DNA of 64,000 nt from Algoriphagus chordae (GCF_003254055.1 NZ_QKZT01000005.1:124001-188000); one strand, 5' to 3'. Shown: positions 27,308 to 36,977, counted from the stretch's first letter. Notes: generated by a model from the letters alone, not told the origin. Numbers and translations: made by a program.

Positions 27308-27493
27308 CCAAAAGCCTCCATTTCACCTTAACCTGCTAAGGATCACAATTCCTTCTGGTTTTTAGAGAGTTATAAAAAATCAACTAACTATAAGGGAATT
27401 TCATTGTCTTAAAATTGTTGATAACAGAACAAAAAAGTGTTCTTAAAATCACCAATCGTATAATTAATGTGCCAAATTTTGGCTTAATTATTA

Positions 27494-27501
27494 TATTTTT
27501 G
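27494..27501 (+). promoter_or_regulatory. -7 box (TATTTTTG) for the cyclophilin gene
   Basis: TAnnTTTG match 53 bp before the ATG; no clear -33. Confidence 0.4.
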
Positions 27502-27553
27502 TGAACCTAAATAATAAAAACTCCTGATAGGAACACAACGAAAACCTGATAAA

Positions 27554-27991
27554 ATGAAGACAGCAGAATTGATTACAGAGAAAGGCACCATGAAAGTGGA
27601 GTTCTACGAAAAGGATGCTCCTATTGCAGTACAAAATTTCATTGACCTAGCAAATAAAGGATTTTACGATGGTTTGACATTCCATAGAGTCATTCCAAAT
27701 TTTGTGATTCAAGGAGGTTGCCCGAAAGGAAATGGTACAGGAGGACCAGGTTACCAAATAGCTTGTGAGTTGGATGGAGACAACCAATACCATGACCGTG
27801 GAGTACTTTCTATGGCTCATGCAGGTAGAAACACAGGAGGTTCGCAGTTTTTCATTTGCCACAGCAGAGACAATACTGCTCATTTGGATAGAAATCATAC
27901 TTGCTTCGGTAAGGTAGTAGAAGGCTTAGATATTATCGATGAGATCAAAGCAGGAGACAAAATCAAAAAAATCGTAGTTTCAGAATCTTAA
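27554..27991 (+). CDS. Cyclophilin-type peptidyl-prolyl cis-trans isomerase
   Basis: 145 residues, minimal cyclophilin domain with no signal peptide, so cytosolic. Active-site segments are [19 protein letters not shown] (catalytic Arg, Phe, Gln), GGSQFFI and the Trp/His-equivalent region [12 protein letters not shown]. It catalyses proline isomerisation in folding. Single gene with its own hairpin terminator. Confidence 0.95.
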   Translation: MKTAELITEKGTMKVEFYEKDAPIAVQNFIDLANKGFYDGLTFHRVIPNFVIQGGCPKGNGTGGPGYQIACELDGDNQYHDRGVLSMAHAGRNTGGSQFFICHSRDNTAHLDRNHTCFGKVVEGLDIIDEIKAGDKIKKIVVSES

Positions 27992-28010
27992 AAGAAATCT
28001 GAAATCATAT

Positions 28011-28048
28011 AAATGCCCTCAGAATTGATTTCTGTGGGCATTTTTTTT
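28011..28048 (+). terminator. Terminator after the cyclophilin gene
   Basis: AAATGCCC-T-CAGAA / TTCTG-T-GGGCATTT with one T-T mismatch, 5-nt loop and eight T. Confidence 0.85.
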
Positions 28049-28217
28049 GTCGGAAAGTTATCAGAACTTGAATAAGACAGCCTAAGCATAAACTCCCTCA
28101 TCTTCGTGCTTTTCAGGTCTTACTTTAGACCTACCACTCACTTTTTCATCGATATAGATCAAAATCATAAGCTTGGAATAGTTATTGAATAAGGGTCATT
28201 CCTTTTGAAAATAGACT

Positions 28218-28823
28218 ATGAAATCACGCCTTACCCTCATTACCCTCATTTTCTTCTCTTCACTTACTTTCACGCAGGCTCAACGCTATGGCACTGCTGT
28301 GGGTCTTAGATTCGGAAATAATAATCTGTATAGAACCGTGGGTCTGACTGCTCAGCAGCGCATTACCAAGCGAATTTCGATTGAAGGAATTCTTCAATCG
28401 GATTTTAAACTGAACACCACTTTTTCAGCTTTGATGGAAAAACATCACCCCATTATCTCCAAGCGTTTTAATTATTACTATGGATTCGGTGGCTCATTTG
28501 GTGTAGAAGAAAGTTTTATAAAAGATGAAGAAACTAAGCAGATCTTACATACCTATGGCAATACTACAGTTGGAGTAGATTTGATAGGAGGTCTGGAATT
28601 AACCCTACTAAATGCCGTGATTTCATTGGACTACAAACCCAACATCAATCTAGTTGGCAGGGAGGAATTCTATAGAGGTCAAGTGGGAATCTCAGCCCGG
28701 ATGGTGGTAGTGAAAAGCAAGGAGCAGAAGAAAAAGCAAAGACAGCGTAAAAAAGCTAAGAACAAATCTCAAAAAGTACCCTTAAACGAGCAGATCAACT
28801 CAATTTTCCAAAAGAAGAATTAG
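28218..28823 (+). CDS. Outer-membrane-like hypothetical protein with basic tail
   Basis: 201 residues. A signal peptide ends near FTQAQR (about residue 22). The body shows alternating amphipathic strands (YGTAVGLRFGNNNLYRTVGLT, FNYYYGFGGSFGV, TTVGVDLIGGLELTL, VISLDYKPNIN), like a small outer-membrane beta-barrel. The last 35 residues are very basic (KKKQRQRKKAKNKSQK). Family not recognised. It overlaps the convergent methyltransferase by 4 bp. Confidence 0.7.
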   Translation: MKSRLTLITLIFFSSLTFTQAQRYGTAVGLRFGNNNLYRTVGLTAQQRITKRISIEGILQSDFKLNTTFSALMEKHHPIISKRFNYYYGFGGSFGVEESFIKDEETKQILHTYGNTTVGVDLIGGLELTLLNAVISLDYKPNINLVGREEFYRGQVGISARMVVVKSKEQKKKQRQRKKAKNKSQKVPLNEQINSIFQKKN

Positions 28824-29524
28824 GCATTCTTTGTCTTCAAATAAGCCTTTTCGTGCAAATCAGCCCTGTTTACCACTGATCTAAACCATTTCATTCTCAG
28901 GAGCTGCTTTTCCTCTTCAGTCAAATAGAAATCCACATTATCGTAATTATTTACTTTTTTCACCAACTCATACAAGGCAATTGAGGCTGCAACAGAAATA
29001 TTGAAACTCTCCGTGAAGCCCAGCATAGGAATATGAACTAAGCCATCCACATTTTCCTGAACTTCGGTACTTATCCCCTCGTGCTCATTTCCGAATACCA
29101 GTGCGATCTTTTCATTAGGTTCCAGATCATGAATGGAAATAGATCCTGGTAATGGACTAGTTCCGTAGATTTTGTATCCCTGTGCCTTCAGCCCAGAAAA
29201 ACAATCCTGAACAGCAGTACCATTTTTGTTGTGGTACTTGTGCAAATCAATCCATTGCGAAGCCCCTCTAGTGACAAAAGGGTTAATCTTATACATATTT
29301 ATCTTTTCGATAACATGCACATCCTGAATCCCAAAACAATCACAAGTACGTAAAACAGCACTAGCATTATGAGGTTTGAAAATATCCTCTAGCACAACAG
29401 TAATGAACCTGGTCCGTTGCTTGAGAACCTTTTCCATGACCGATTGCTTATGCTCAGTGATGTATTGGCTCAGATAATCTAGCCAGCCTTGATCTATATT
29501 TTCGAGTTGATTATTCTCCTCCAT
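28820..29524 (-). CDS. trmH: TrmH-type tRNA/rRNA 2'-O-methyltransferase (SpoU family)
   Basis: 234 residues, SPOUT fold. Motif 1 is EDIFKPHNASAVLRTCDCFG, motif 2 LVFGNEHEGIS and motif 3 PMLGFTESFNISVAASIALYEL, the order typical of TrmH, which methylates the 2'-O of G18 in tRNA with SAM. The C-terminal extension (LTEEEKQLLRMKWF) also fits TrmH. It is the last gene of the parE-satD-parC operon, 17 bp after the parC stop, and ends convergently with a 4-bp overlap. Confidence 0.88.
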   Translation of the reverse strand: MEENNQLENIDQGWLDYLSQYITEHKQSVMEKVLKQRTRFITVVLEDIFKPHNASAVLRTCDCFGIQDVHVIEKINMYKINPFVTRGASQWIDLHKYHNKNGTAVQDCFSGLKAQGYKIYGTSPLPGSISIHDLEPNEKIALVFGNEHEGISTEVQENVDGLVHIPMLGFTESFNISVAASIALYELVKKVNNYDNVDFYLTEEEKQLLRMKWFRSVVNRADLHEKAYLKTKNA

Positions 29525-29541
29525 CCAAAAAATGAGGCTAT

Positions 29542-32166
29542 CTAAAATAGCCCCAATTGTTCATCGTCATCCTTTTTCACGGACAAATCTATCGTAGTTC
29601 CAATTTCAATGTCATCATCAGATTCTGAATCAGTATCATTCTCATCTTTCGCCGACTCCTTCTTTACTTCTGGTTTTATGGACTCGATCAAACTCAAATC
29701 CTTAACCTCATAAGTGCTTAGCTTATTGCCCAATGCCTTCCAGCCTTTGATATCTATTAGCATATCCAAGTCATACTCCATCACTTCTTCCTCCTTGCCT
29801 TTGATCAAGGTGACACGAGCTTGAGGTTGTTTTTCAGTGGAAACGAGTTTCAAATACGAATTTTTATGATCGGAAATAAAATTGAAATTCTTATTTAATG
29901 TAGTGGTTTCAATCTGGAAACGCTTTATATAATAAGTTTTACTACCACCATCAAAGTATATGGCTGACAGCACTTTATCAGGGTCAAATTTCTCAATTAA
30001 AAGCACATTAGCTACTTCATACCTATTGGTCAATTCAAAGCTAGTCAGCTCGTAATCACCGGTTTTGTAACAAACCAAAATCCTATCATCACCCAAGAAA
30101 TTACCTATCAATTTCCCACGTTCATCCGTATTCAATCTACCTACAATTGGATCATAGTAAATATCAATACCTCCTAAAGTGGAGACTCCCTCCATCTTCA
30201 ACTGGATTTTTCGAATTGGATGACGAGTAAGAATATTCCCTCCAGCTCCTCTTCCTTTGATATCTATCGTCGAGAAATCGAAGTCAAAAACCTTCACTCT
30301 AGCTTTCGCTCCTTGAGTCAAATAGACAGTGATAATCTCAGCCTCTCCATTTGGATTGGCAGTGAGATAAAGTGTTTTACTGCCTTTTGTTCCTTTATTA
30401 AGCACATATTCCTTATCTCTTGTGACTGCTAGCACTTGGAAACGTTTCACCATAGCGCGTCCAGTTCCTCCATCTAGATAGATGAAATTATAGACCATCC
30501 GCTCATCTCCCTTGCGAAACACAGCGATATGTAAGATATCCTTACCCATGAAGTTCTTCTCCTGGATCTTGGAAACCATGCAAACCCCATCTTTTCTAAT
30601 CACAATGATATCGTCCAAATCAGAGCAATCACATACAAATTCATCCTTTTTGAGCGAATAGCCTACAAAACCATCCTTACGGTTCACATATAATTTAGCG
30701 TTACTTGCCGCTACAGTATTGGCCTGGATTGCATCAAAAGTCCTGATTTCAGTCTTTCGCTCTCGCCCTTTGCCATACTTGGTAAGTAGGTTTTGATAGT
30801 ATGCGATAGCATAATCAGTGAGGTGTCTCAAGTGATGATTTACTTCCTTCAGTTCATCCTGAAGGCGTTTCATAAGCTCATCTGCCTTGAAGGTGTCGAA
30901 TTTGGAAATACGCTTGATCTTAATCTCAGTCAGTCGAACCAAATCATCTGTAGTGATTTCACGGTAAAAATCAGGCTTGTAAGGATCCAAGCCCTCATCG
31001 ATGGCTTTCAATACATCATCCCAAGTAGTACATTCCTCGATGTCTCGATAAATTCTATTTTCTATAAATATTTTTTCCAATGAAGAGAAAAGTAATTTCT
31101 CCATCAATTCCCCTTTGCGAATTTCTAATTCCCGCTTGAGGAGGGCTCTTGTCTGTTTGGTATTGTATTCGAGAATGTCATTAACGGTAAGGAACACTGG
31201 AGTATCCTTGATAATCACACAAGCATTTGGTGAGACAGACACTTCGCAATCAGTAAAAGCATACAGGGCATCAATCGTGACATCTGGAGAAACTCCAGGT
31301 GCCAATTGAATAGCGATCTCTACATCCTTAGCTGTATTATCTACAACTTTCTTGATTTTAATCTTCCCTTTATCATTTGCTTTCAGGATAGAATCTATCA
31401 AAGAATCCGTAGTGGTGCCAAATGGTATCTCCTTAATTAAAAGTGTTTTACTATCCTCCTCTTCAATTCTTGCTCTAACTTTCACTTTACCTCCGCGGAG
31501 GCCCTCATTGTACTCAGAGAAATCAGCAAAACCGCCCGTGATGAAATCAGGAAGAACGTTAGTTTTATTTCCCTTGAGAATCTCTATGGAAGCTAAAATC
31601 AGCTCGCAAAAATTATGAGGTAGGATCTTGGTAGATAGTCCTACAGCGATACCCTCTACCCCTTGCGCCAGCAAAAGCGGGAATTTGACAGGAAGGGTGA
31701 CCGGTTCTCTTTTTCTACCGTCATAAGAAAGCTGCCATTCGGTAGTTTGGGCATTGAATAGTACTTCCAGCGCAAACTTGGAAAGTCTAGCTTCTATATA
31801 TCGAGCAGCTGCTGCACGATCACCTGTGCGTACATCTCCCCAGTTACCTTGAGTTTCAATGAGAAGTTCCTTCTGGCCGATATTTACGATAGCATCCCCG
31901 ATAGAGGCATCTCCGTGCGGGTGAAACTGCATGGATTGACCGATGATGTTAGCAACTTTATTAAATCGACCATCATCCATCTCCTTCATTGCGTGCATAA
32001 TTCTACGTTGCACGGGTTTCAATCCATCCTCGATAGCCGGAACAGCTCGCTCTAGGATTACATAAGAAGCATAATCGAGAAACCATTCTTTATACATTCC
32101 TGTCACTGGGACAGAAGTGTGCATAGATTGGTCTCCGTTCTTAGGTAAGTTGTTTTCGTCACTCAT
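29542..32166 (-). CDS. parC: DNA topoisomerase IV subunit A
   Basis: 874 residues, type IIA topoisomerase A subunit that decatenates chromosomes with ParE. The catalytic Tyr is Tyr123 in AARYIEARLS; the entry MYKEWFLDYASYVILERAVPAIEDGLKP is typical. C-terminal propeller repeats follow residue 500. ParC rather than GyrA is inferred from the operon with a ParE-type subunit and the extended N-terminus (SMHTSVPVTGMYKEWF) typical of Bacteroidota ParC. The acidic tail ends with DDEQLGLF. Its ATG overlaps the restored-frame stop of the upstream small membrane gene (ATGA). Confidence 0.88.
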   Translation of the reverse strand: MSDENNLPKNGDQSMHTSVPVTGMYKEWFLDYASYVILERAVPAIEDGLKPVQRRIMHAMKEMDDGRFNKVANIIGQSMQFHPHGDASIGDAIVNIGQKELLIETQGNWGDVRTGDRAAAARYIEARLSKFALEVLFNAQTTEWQLSYDGRKREPVTLPVKFPLLLAQGVEGIAVGLSTKILPHNFCELILASIEILKGNKTNVLPDFITGGFADFSEYNEGLRGGKVKVRARIEEEDSKTLLIKEIPFGTTTDSLIDSILKANDKGKIKIKKVVDNTAKDVEIAIQLAPGVSPDVTIDALYAFTDCEVSVSPNACVIIKDTPVFLTVNDILEYNTKQTRALLKRELEIRKGELMEKLLFSSLEKIFIENRIYRDIEECTTWDDVLKAIDEGLDPYKPDFYREITTDDLVRLTEIKIKRISKFDTFKADELMKRLQDELKEVNHHLRHLTDYAIAYYQNLLTKYGKGRERKTEIRTFDAIQANTVAASNAKLYVNRKDGFVGYSLKKDEFVCDCSDLDDIIVIRKDGVCMVSKIQEKNFMGKDILHIAVFRKGDERMVYNFIYLDGGTGRAMVKRFQVLAVTRDKEYVLNKGTKGSKTLYLTANPNGEAEIITVYLTQGAKARVKVFDFDFSTIDIKGRGAGGNILTRHPIRKIQLKMEGVSTLGGIDIYYDPIVGRLNTDERGKLIGNFLGDDRILVCYKTGDYELTSFELTNRYEVANVLLIEKFDPDKVLSAIYFDGGSKTYYIKRFQIETTTLNKNFNFISDHKNSYLKLVSTEKQPQARVTLIKGKEEEVMEYDLDMLIDIKGWKALGNKLSTYEVKDLSLIESIKPEVKKESAKDENDTDSESDDDIEIGTTIDLSVKKDDDEQLGLF

Positions 32167-32491
32167 AGTGTATTCCAGTAGTTAAAAAGTTGGAAGGTCA
32201 ATAAAACCAAACCAACTGAAATCATACTTCCAATTAGAAATAATCATTTGAAATTTTGTTTTCATCCACTTTGATTCGAGTACCGATTTTCAAAGCGCCA
32301 AATAGTGTCAAGCCATGATAAACACCAGTGATCAGACAGAGATATATAAATACACGTTCTATAATCCCATTCCACATAGGTCGTTTGGAACCATAATTAT
32401 TCAGGTACTTTTTACGAACTAGCTTAAAAATAAAATAAGCCAGAACTTCTGAAACCAAATAAAATCCTATGAACCTAATCCCTGTTTCCAT
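32163..32491 (-). pseudogene. Small membrane protein gene with a -1 frame change, coupled to parC
   Basis: The open frame from 32491 runs 85 residues and stops at TAA (32236-32234) after NDYF. In the -1 frame the sequence continues immediately as LIGSMISVGLVLLTFQLF plus NYWNTL and ends at TGA (32165-32163), which overlaps the parC ATG as ATGA. The joined 109-residue product would have three hydrophobic spans (about 7-22, 47-66, 86-103), and the added part supplies the C-terminal membrane helix. The change is equivalent to one missing T in ...TTC-(T)TAATTGG. It could be a mutation, a sequencing error or programmed -1 slippage of tRNA-Phe from UUC to UUU at the stop. The start overlaps satD by 17 bp. 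Confidence 0.6.
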
Positions 32492-33104
32492 ATATCAGAT
32501 TTACAAGCTTCTTCCTTTTTTGATAAGAAGTGAAATCTAAAGATTTAAAGCGCCTCCACATTAATGAGACATCTTTATCTAAGTGCTTAGCTACTTTTTT
32601 GTAATCTTTAAACTTAAAATACCCTGCTATAATGTCTCTATCCCTCCATTTCCATTGTTCCTGAAGCTCCAAAAGAAGGTTGAGAGATAATGACATCTCC
32701 CTTTTTCTTGGAAAATCGCCGTTTATCACTAATCTATCTTCGGCTGACTTCATGTCGACTAGGGCTTCCCTTGCTTCCGCCAATCCAGCACCCAACATTC
32801 CATAAGCGATTTTTGGATTGATCTCAGTATCAATCTCACCTAAAGTCACACTGTACCTGATCAAAACAGGGATATCTAGCTGCCACCTGTATTCCTCCAA
32901 TGCGACTAGAACGAAGGCAACATCCTCTGGGCTTTTCACTATACCCTGAAATTCATCTCCTAATGTGATGGTCAAAGGGGAAGCTAATTCCTCCCTAAAT
33001 GACTCATTAACCATTTTTATTAGCTCAGCGAAATTCTTCTGTAAGGTTACTTGATCTGCATCGCTACTTTTGATCACATCACCCATTACGATCCACTCTC
33101 TCAT
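32475..33104 (-). CDS. SatD family protein
   Basis: 209 residues resembling the SatD family (PF16264). N-terminal IVMGDVIKSSDADQ, then SPLTITLGDEFQGIVKSPED and RYSVTLGEIDTEIN are characteristic and recall nucleotidyl-cyclase-like folds. The C-terminal part contains a helix-turn-helix-like segment (DYKKVAKHLDKDVSLMWRRF), so it may bind DNA. In streptococci SatD is linked to secretion and acid tolerance, but its biochemistry is not established. Here it lies between parE and parC; tandem palindromes occupy its upstream region. Confidence 0.8.
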   Translation of the reverse strand: MREWIVMGDVIKSSDADQVTLQKNFAELIKMVNESFREELASPLTITLGDEFQGIVKSPEDVAFVLVALEEYRWQLDIPVLIRYSVTLGEIDTEINPKIAYGMLGAGLAEAREALVDMKSAEDRLVINGDFPRKREMSLSLNLLLELQEQWKWRDRDIIAGYFKFKDYKKVAKHLDKDVSLMWRRFKSLDFTSYQKRKKLVNLIYGNRD

Positions 33105-33159
33105 AAAGCTTTATTTTAACTCAATACTCATTGTAAATATAAAGCATTATTTGTATTAA

Positions 33160-33205
33160 TTGCACAATAAATGCAATTAATAGTATAATTGCATTATTTA
33201 TGCAA
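33160..33205. promoter_or_regulatory. Tandem TTGCA-N7-TGCAA palindromes between parE and satD
   Basis: Two copies, 33160-33176 and 33189-33205, 29 bp apart start to start, together forming a larger imperfect inverted repeat (33159-33206, arms of 21 bp with 3 mismatches). They lie just after the parE stop codon (33208) and about 55-100 bp before the satD start. This arrangement fits a cooperative operator or an intercistronic structure. Confidence 0.5.
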
Positions 33206-33207
33206 TT

Positions 33208-35109
33208 TTAAGCAGCCTCAGAATCTTCTTCCTTCTCCTCTACTTTTGAAGGATCCTCCAGAGCCAGATCCTTTTCTATCTTCAGATTTTTTATGATAAA
33301 CTGCTGTCTTGTCGGTGTATTCTTTCCCATATAGAAAGTAAGCAGGTCAACGATCTTAGTTTCCTTATTGAGAATGATAGGTTCTAAGCGAATATCTTCT
33401 CCAATAAATCCACCAAATTCCTCTGGAGAAATCTCTCCTAACCCCTTAAATCGTGTTATTTCAGGTTTAGATCCGAGTTTATGAATAGCCCGTTGCCTCT
33501 CCTCGTCTGAATAGCAATAGATCGTTTCTTTCTTATTTCGCACTCGGAAAAGCGGCGTTTCAAGGATAAACAAGTGGCCATTCTTCACCAAGTCAGGGAA
33601 AAACTGCAAGAAGTAAGTCATGATTAGCAAGCGAATATGCATACCATCTACATCGGCATCCGTAGCAATTACGATTTTCCGATAGCGAAGACTTTCTATT
33701 CCATCTTCTATATTCAAAGCATGCTGCAGCAAATTGAATTCCTCGTTTTCATACACCACTTTCTTGGTCATCCCGAAGCAGTTCAATGGCTTTCCTCGAA
33801 GAGAAAATACTGCCTGAGTCTGAACATCACGTGATTTGGTGATGGAACCTGAAGCCGAATCCCCTTCTGTCAAAAACAACATGGTGTTATTCTTCACCTC
33901 TTCATCAGCCTTTGGATCGTCGTAATGCACACGACAATCTCTCAGCTTCTTATTATGAAGGTTTGCCTTTTTTGCTCTGTCGTTCGCAAGTTTCTTAATA
34001 CCAGAAATCTCTTTCCGCTCACGCTCAGATTGTAGAATTCTCTTCAATAAAGCCTCTGCCGCCGCTGGATTTTTATGCAAATAGTTATCCAGTTCAGTTT
34101 TCAAGAAATCATTGATAAAGGTCCGCACAGTAGGCCCATCTGGTCCTACAGACTGTGATCCGAGTTTGGTCTTGGTTTGTGATTCGAAAACAGGTTCCTG
34201 AACTCGTATAGAAATCGCAGCCACTACACTTTGACGGATATCAGAAGCATCGTAATCCTTCTTGAAAAAATCTCTTACAGTTTTAACTAATGCTTCTCGG
34301 AAGGCCGCTAGATGGGTTCCACCCTGCGTGGTATATTGACCGTTGACGAAAGAATAATATTCTTCTCCATACTGATTGGAGTGCGTAAGGGCCATTTCGA
34401 TATCATCTCCTTTAAGGTGAATAATCGGGTATCGCTGGGTTTCCTCTTCTATTTTATTGGAAAGAAGATCAAAAAGACCTCTATCTGAGAAGTATTTCTT
34501 CCCATTGAAATTGATCGTGAGACCAGCATTCAGATAGGCATAATTCCAAATCTGATTTTCTAAGTATTCTGGGATGAAGTGGTAATTTTTAAATACGCTG
34601 GCATCTGGGGAAAAGACAATCTTGGTACCATTACGATCCGAAGATTTGATAATAGGAGCATCATTGACAAGGATTCCTTTCTCGAATTCTGCCACTTTCG
34701 TTTCTCCTTCACGATAGGCCTGTACTTTGAAGAAATCAGAAAGTGCATTTACTGCTTTGGTACCCACTCCGTTCAATCCAACAGATTTTTGAAATGCTCC
34801 CGAGTCATACTTGCCCCCCGTATTGATTTTGGATACACAGTCGATCACCTTCCCTAGTGGAATACCACGACCATAATCCCGAACTTCTACTTTGTGCTCA
34901 GAAATCTTCACTTCGATGGTACGACCATATCCCATCATGTGCTCATCAATGGAGTTATCTAGCACCTCTTTTACAAGAACATAGATACCATCATCCTGGG
35001 CACTACCATCTCCTAATTTACCGATGTACATACCAGGTCTTAACCTAATATGCTCTCTCCAATCGAGAGATTTGATACTGTCTTCTGTGTACTTAACTGC
35101 TTCAGCCAT
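33208..35109 (-). CDS. parE: DNA topoisomerase IV subunit B
   Basis: 633 residues, ATPase subunit of type IIA topoisomerase. GHKL motifs: [13 protein letters not shown] (metal-binding Asn), [12 protein letters not shown] and [20 protein letters not shown] motifs: [10 protein letters not shown] and [12 protein letters not shown], then the C-terminal [13 protein letters not shown]. Lack of the GyrB insert and linkage with a ParC-type gene support ParE. The upstream four-helix membrane gene ends 23 bp before its start, so transcription may begin there. Confidence 0.9.
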   Translation of the reverse strand: MAEAVKYTEDSIKSLDWREHIRLRPGMYIGKLGDGSAQDDGIYVLVKEVLDNSIDEHMMGYGRTIEVKISEHKVEVRDYGRGIPLGKVIDCVSKINTGGKYDSGAFQKSVGLNGVGTKAVNALSDFFKVQAYREGETKVAEFEKGILVNDAPIIKSSDRNGTKIVFSPDASVFKNYHFIPEYLENQIWNYAYLNAGLTINFNGKKYFSDRGLFDLLSNKIEEETQRYPIIHLKGDDIEMALTHSNQYGEEYYSFVNGQYTTQGGTHLAAFREALVKTVRDFFKKDYDASDIRQSVVAAISIRVQEPVFESQTKTKLGSQSVGPDGPTVRTFINDFLKTELDNYLHKNPAAAEALLKRILQSERERKEISGIKKLANDRAKKANLHNKKLRDCRVHYDDPKADEEVKNNTMLFLTEGDSASGSITKSRDVQTQAVFSLRGKPLNCFGMTKKVVYENEEFNLLQHALNIEDGIESLRYRKIVIATDADVDGMHIRLLIMTYFLQFFPDLVKNGHLFILETPLFRVRNKKETIYCYSDEERQRAIHKLGSKPEITRFKGLGEISPEEFGGFIGEDIRLEPIILNKETKIVDLLTFYMGKNTPTRQQFIIKNLKIEKDLALEDPSKVEEKEEDSEAA

Positions 35110-35132
35110 ATTCTATTTGACGCTAATTATGC

Positions 35133-35627
35133 TCAAGACTTATTTTTTACCTGATTGAATTTTCCCACTAGGATCGCAAACAATCCTATTACCCAGACTA
35201 CAAAAAGCCCCGGAATGAAATAGAAGAAGAAACTGAACTGGCTGGCAGCAATTACTTCTTGATTGTTGATCGCATGGGTATAAAATACCAACATGCCCAA
35301 ACTCATATTTAGTATGCCTCCAAAGGAATAAAACCAGCCTAGATAGTAATCTCGAAACCGATCTCCCATGGGGAATAACCGGATCAAGCCTTGGTGATTT
35401 TTAGTTTCAAGCAACTTTGGGGGTAGTAAAACAATCACATTCATGATAATAAAAATGGCGATCATTCCATAGAAAAACGTGCCTTTAGTCAGTTTTTCGG
35501 GTGATAAACCATTCTCATCTAAATTGTAACTGACTTTCTCCGGCAAAGCGGAATAGAAATACAAGAGGAAGAAAATGAAGAGGGTAACACTGAGGAAATA
35601 AAAGGCTTTTCCGAATCGGTAATACAT
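35133..35627 (-). CDS. Four-span hypothetical membrane protein
   Basis: 164 residues with hydrophobic spans at FYFLSVTLFIFFLLYFYSALP, FFYGMIAIFIIMNVIVLLP, FYSFGGILNMSLGMLVFYT and FFFYFIPGLFVVWVIGLFAILVG. The loop LPEKVSYNLDENGLSPEKLTKGTFF recalls DUF1648-type proteins but the match is weak. Function unknown. It is the first gene of the parE-satD-parC-trmH cluster by spacing (23 bp to parE), and is divergent from the hydroxylase gene. Confidence 0.75.
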   Translation of the reverse strand: MYYRFGKAFYFLSVTLFIFFLLYFYSALPEKVSYNLDENGLSPEKLTKGTFFYGMIAIFIIMNVIVLLPPKLLETKNHQGLIRLFPMGDRFRDYYLGWFYSFGGILNMSLGMLVFYTHAINNQEVIAASQFSFFFYFIPGLFVVWVIGLFAILVGKFNQVKNKS

Positions 35628-35704
35628 AATACAGGGGAATTGAATGTGCTAATATAAAGGATTTGGGCAAACAGAATCGGACTTATTGCTGTTCCTTTTA
35701 TCTT

Positions 35705-35712
35705 TATCTTTG
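35705..35712 (+). promoter_or_regulatory. -7 box (TATCTTTG) for the hydroxylase gene
   Basis: TAnnTTTG match, 31 bp before ATG 35743, with TTA 19 bp upstream. Being downstream of the alternative start at 35686, it argues for the later start. Confidence 0.45.
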
Positions 35713-35742
35713 ACAAGTAGCTTCGCAAAAACACCCAAAATA

Positions 35743-36975
35743 ATGAACCTCAGTCCAGTAGTGATCGCGATCCCGATGTATTTCATCTTGATGGCTATAG
35801 AAATGATTGCCCTTAGATTTCAAAAACATCCCGGATATAGACTCAACGATGCAATAACTAACATCAATTGTGGCGTAATATCCCAAGTCACCGGAGTCTT
35901 CATCAAAGTCCTCTCCATAGGAATTTATGTATTGATCTACGAGCATCTTGCGCTCTTTCATATTCCCAACAATTTCTGGACATTCTTGCTTTTATTCTTT
36001 CTTTACGACTTTTGCTACTATTGGGCACATCGGATGAGTCATGAGATCAACCTGTTTTGGGGAGGGCATGTCGTGCATCATTCCAGTGAAGAATACAATC
36101 TCTCTGTAGCACTGCGTCAAAGTAGCACCCAAACCATCTGGACATTTTTCTTTTACTTTCCGCTTGCCATTTTAGGCTTCGATCCTGTTATGCTGGTGCT
36201 GGCATCAGGAATCAATTTATTATATCAGTTCTGGATTCATACTGAAGCAATAGGTAGAATGGGATTTTTGGAGAAATTCATGAATACTCCTTCTCATCAC
36301 CGCGTTCATCATGGTCGCAACCCAAAATACATCGACAAAAATCACGCGGGCACTTTCATCATTTTTGACAAATGGTTCGGTACTTTTCAGGAAGAAGAGG
36401 AAACGCCCACCTATGGCATAACGAGTCCGGTGAAAAGCTGGAATCCTGTTTGGGTGAATTTGGCGCATTATGCGAGCATGAAAAAGGAACTCAAGATGAT
36501 CCCAAACTGGTCAGATCGGCTGAAATACCTGTTTTACAAACCAGGATGGCTACCGGAATATCTTGGGGGCTACAGGGCTCCTCAAGAAATAGAATCAGAT
36601 TATAAAAAATTTGACACCGTCGTTCCTCCATCGATGAATTGGTATGTATTTACCCAATATATTTTCATCCTACTGCTCACTGGTTTCTTTCTTTTCAAGG
36701 TCGATAGTTTCACCTGGCTGCCCAAAGTGCTGGTCAGTACCATCATCATTTGGACCACCGTGAGTTTCTCTGGCGTATTTGAGAAGAGATCTTGGTATCT
36801 ACCTCAGGAAGTCGCAAGAATCTTGGCTTTTCTGGCTCTTGTCTTTTTCTTAATCCAATCTCTCCTACCTTTGCCGATTCTAGTCGGATTGCTAAGCCTG
36901 TATGGTTTAGTCTCCTTCTTTTGGCTGTGGAAAAACCAGCAGCTCAAGTCACAAATTCATTCTATTTCCCTCTAA
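35743..36975 (+). CDS. Sterol desaturase / fatty acid hydroxylase superfamily protein
   Basis: 410 residues from ATG 35743; a start at 35686 would precede the likely promoter. It is an integral membrane di-iron enzyme. Histidine clusters are HRMSHEINLFWGGHVVHHSS and SHHRVHHGRNPKYIDKNHAG, the full set for iron binding. Several hydrophobic spans precede and follow the core, and the long C-terminal membrane part resembles the alkylglycerol monooxygenase-like subgroup more than short sterol desaturases. Substrate is probably a lipid; no further assignment is possible. The small lipoprotein gene follows 2 bp later. Confidence 0.87.
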   Translation: MNLSPVVIAIPMYFILMAIEMIALRFQKHPGYRLNDAITNINCGVISQVTGVFIKVLSIGIYVLIYEHLALFHIPNNFWTFLLLFFLYDFCYYWAHRMSHEINLFWGGHVVHHSSEEYNLSVALRQSSTQTIWTFFFYFPLAILGFDPVMLVLASGINLLYQFWIHTEAIGRMGFLEKFMNTPSHHRVHHGRNPKYIDKNHAGTFIIFDKWFGTFQEEEETPTYGITSPVKSWNPVWVNLAHYASMKKELKMIPNWSDRLKYLFYKPGWLPEYLGGYRAPQEIESDYKKFDTVVPPSMNWYVFTQYIFILLLTGFFLFKVDSFTWLPKVLVSTIIIWTTVSFSGVFEKRSWYLPQEVARILAFLALVFFLIQSLLPLPILVGLLSLYGLVSFFWLWKNQQLKSQIHSISL

Positions 36976-36977
36976 TC

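Noticed and set aside
28082..28168. 28-residue minus-strand frame (MILIYIDEKVSGRSKV...)
   Set aside because: Sequence looks somewhat protein-like, but it is too short, with no promoter or conservation evidence.
35686..35742. Upstream start for the fatty acid hydroxylase-type gene
   Set aside because: The TAnnTTTG box at 35705-35712 lies inside this extension.
36792..36977. N-terminal extension of the small lipoprotein
   Set aside because: It overlaps the hydroxylase gene in another frame; the lipoprotein signal starts at 36978.
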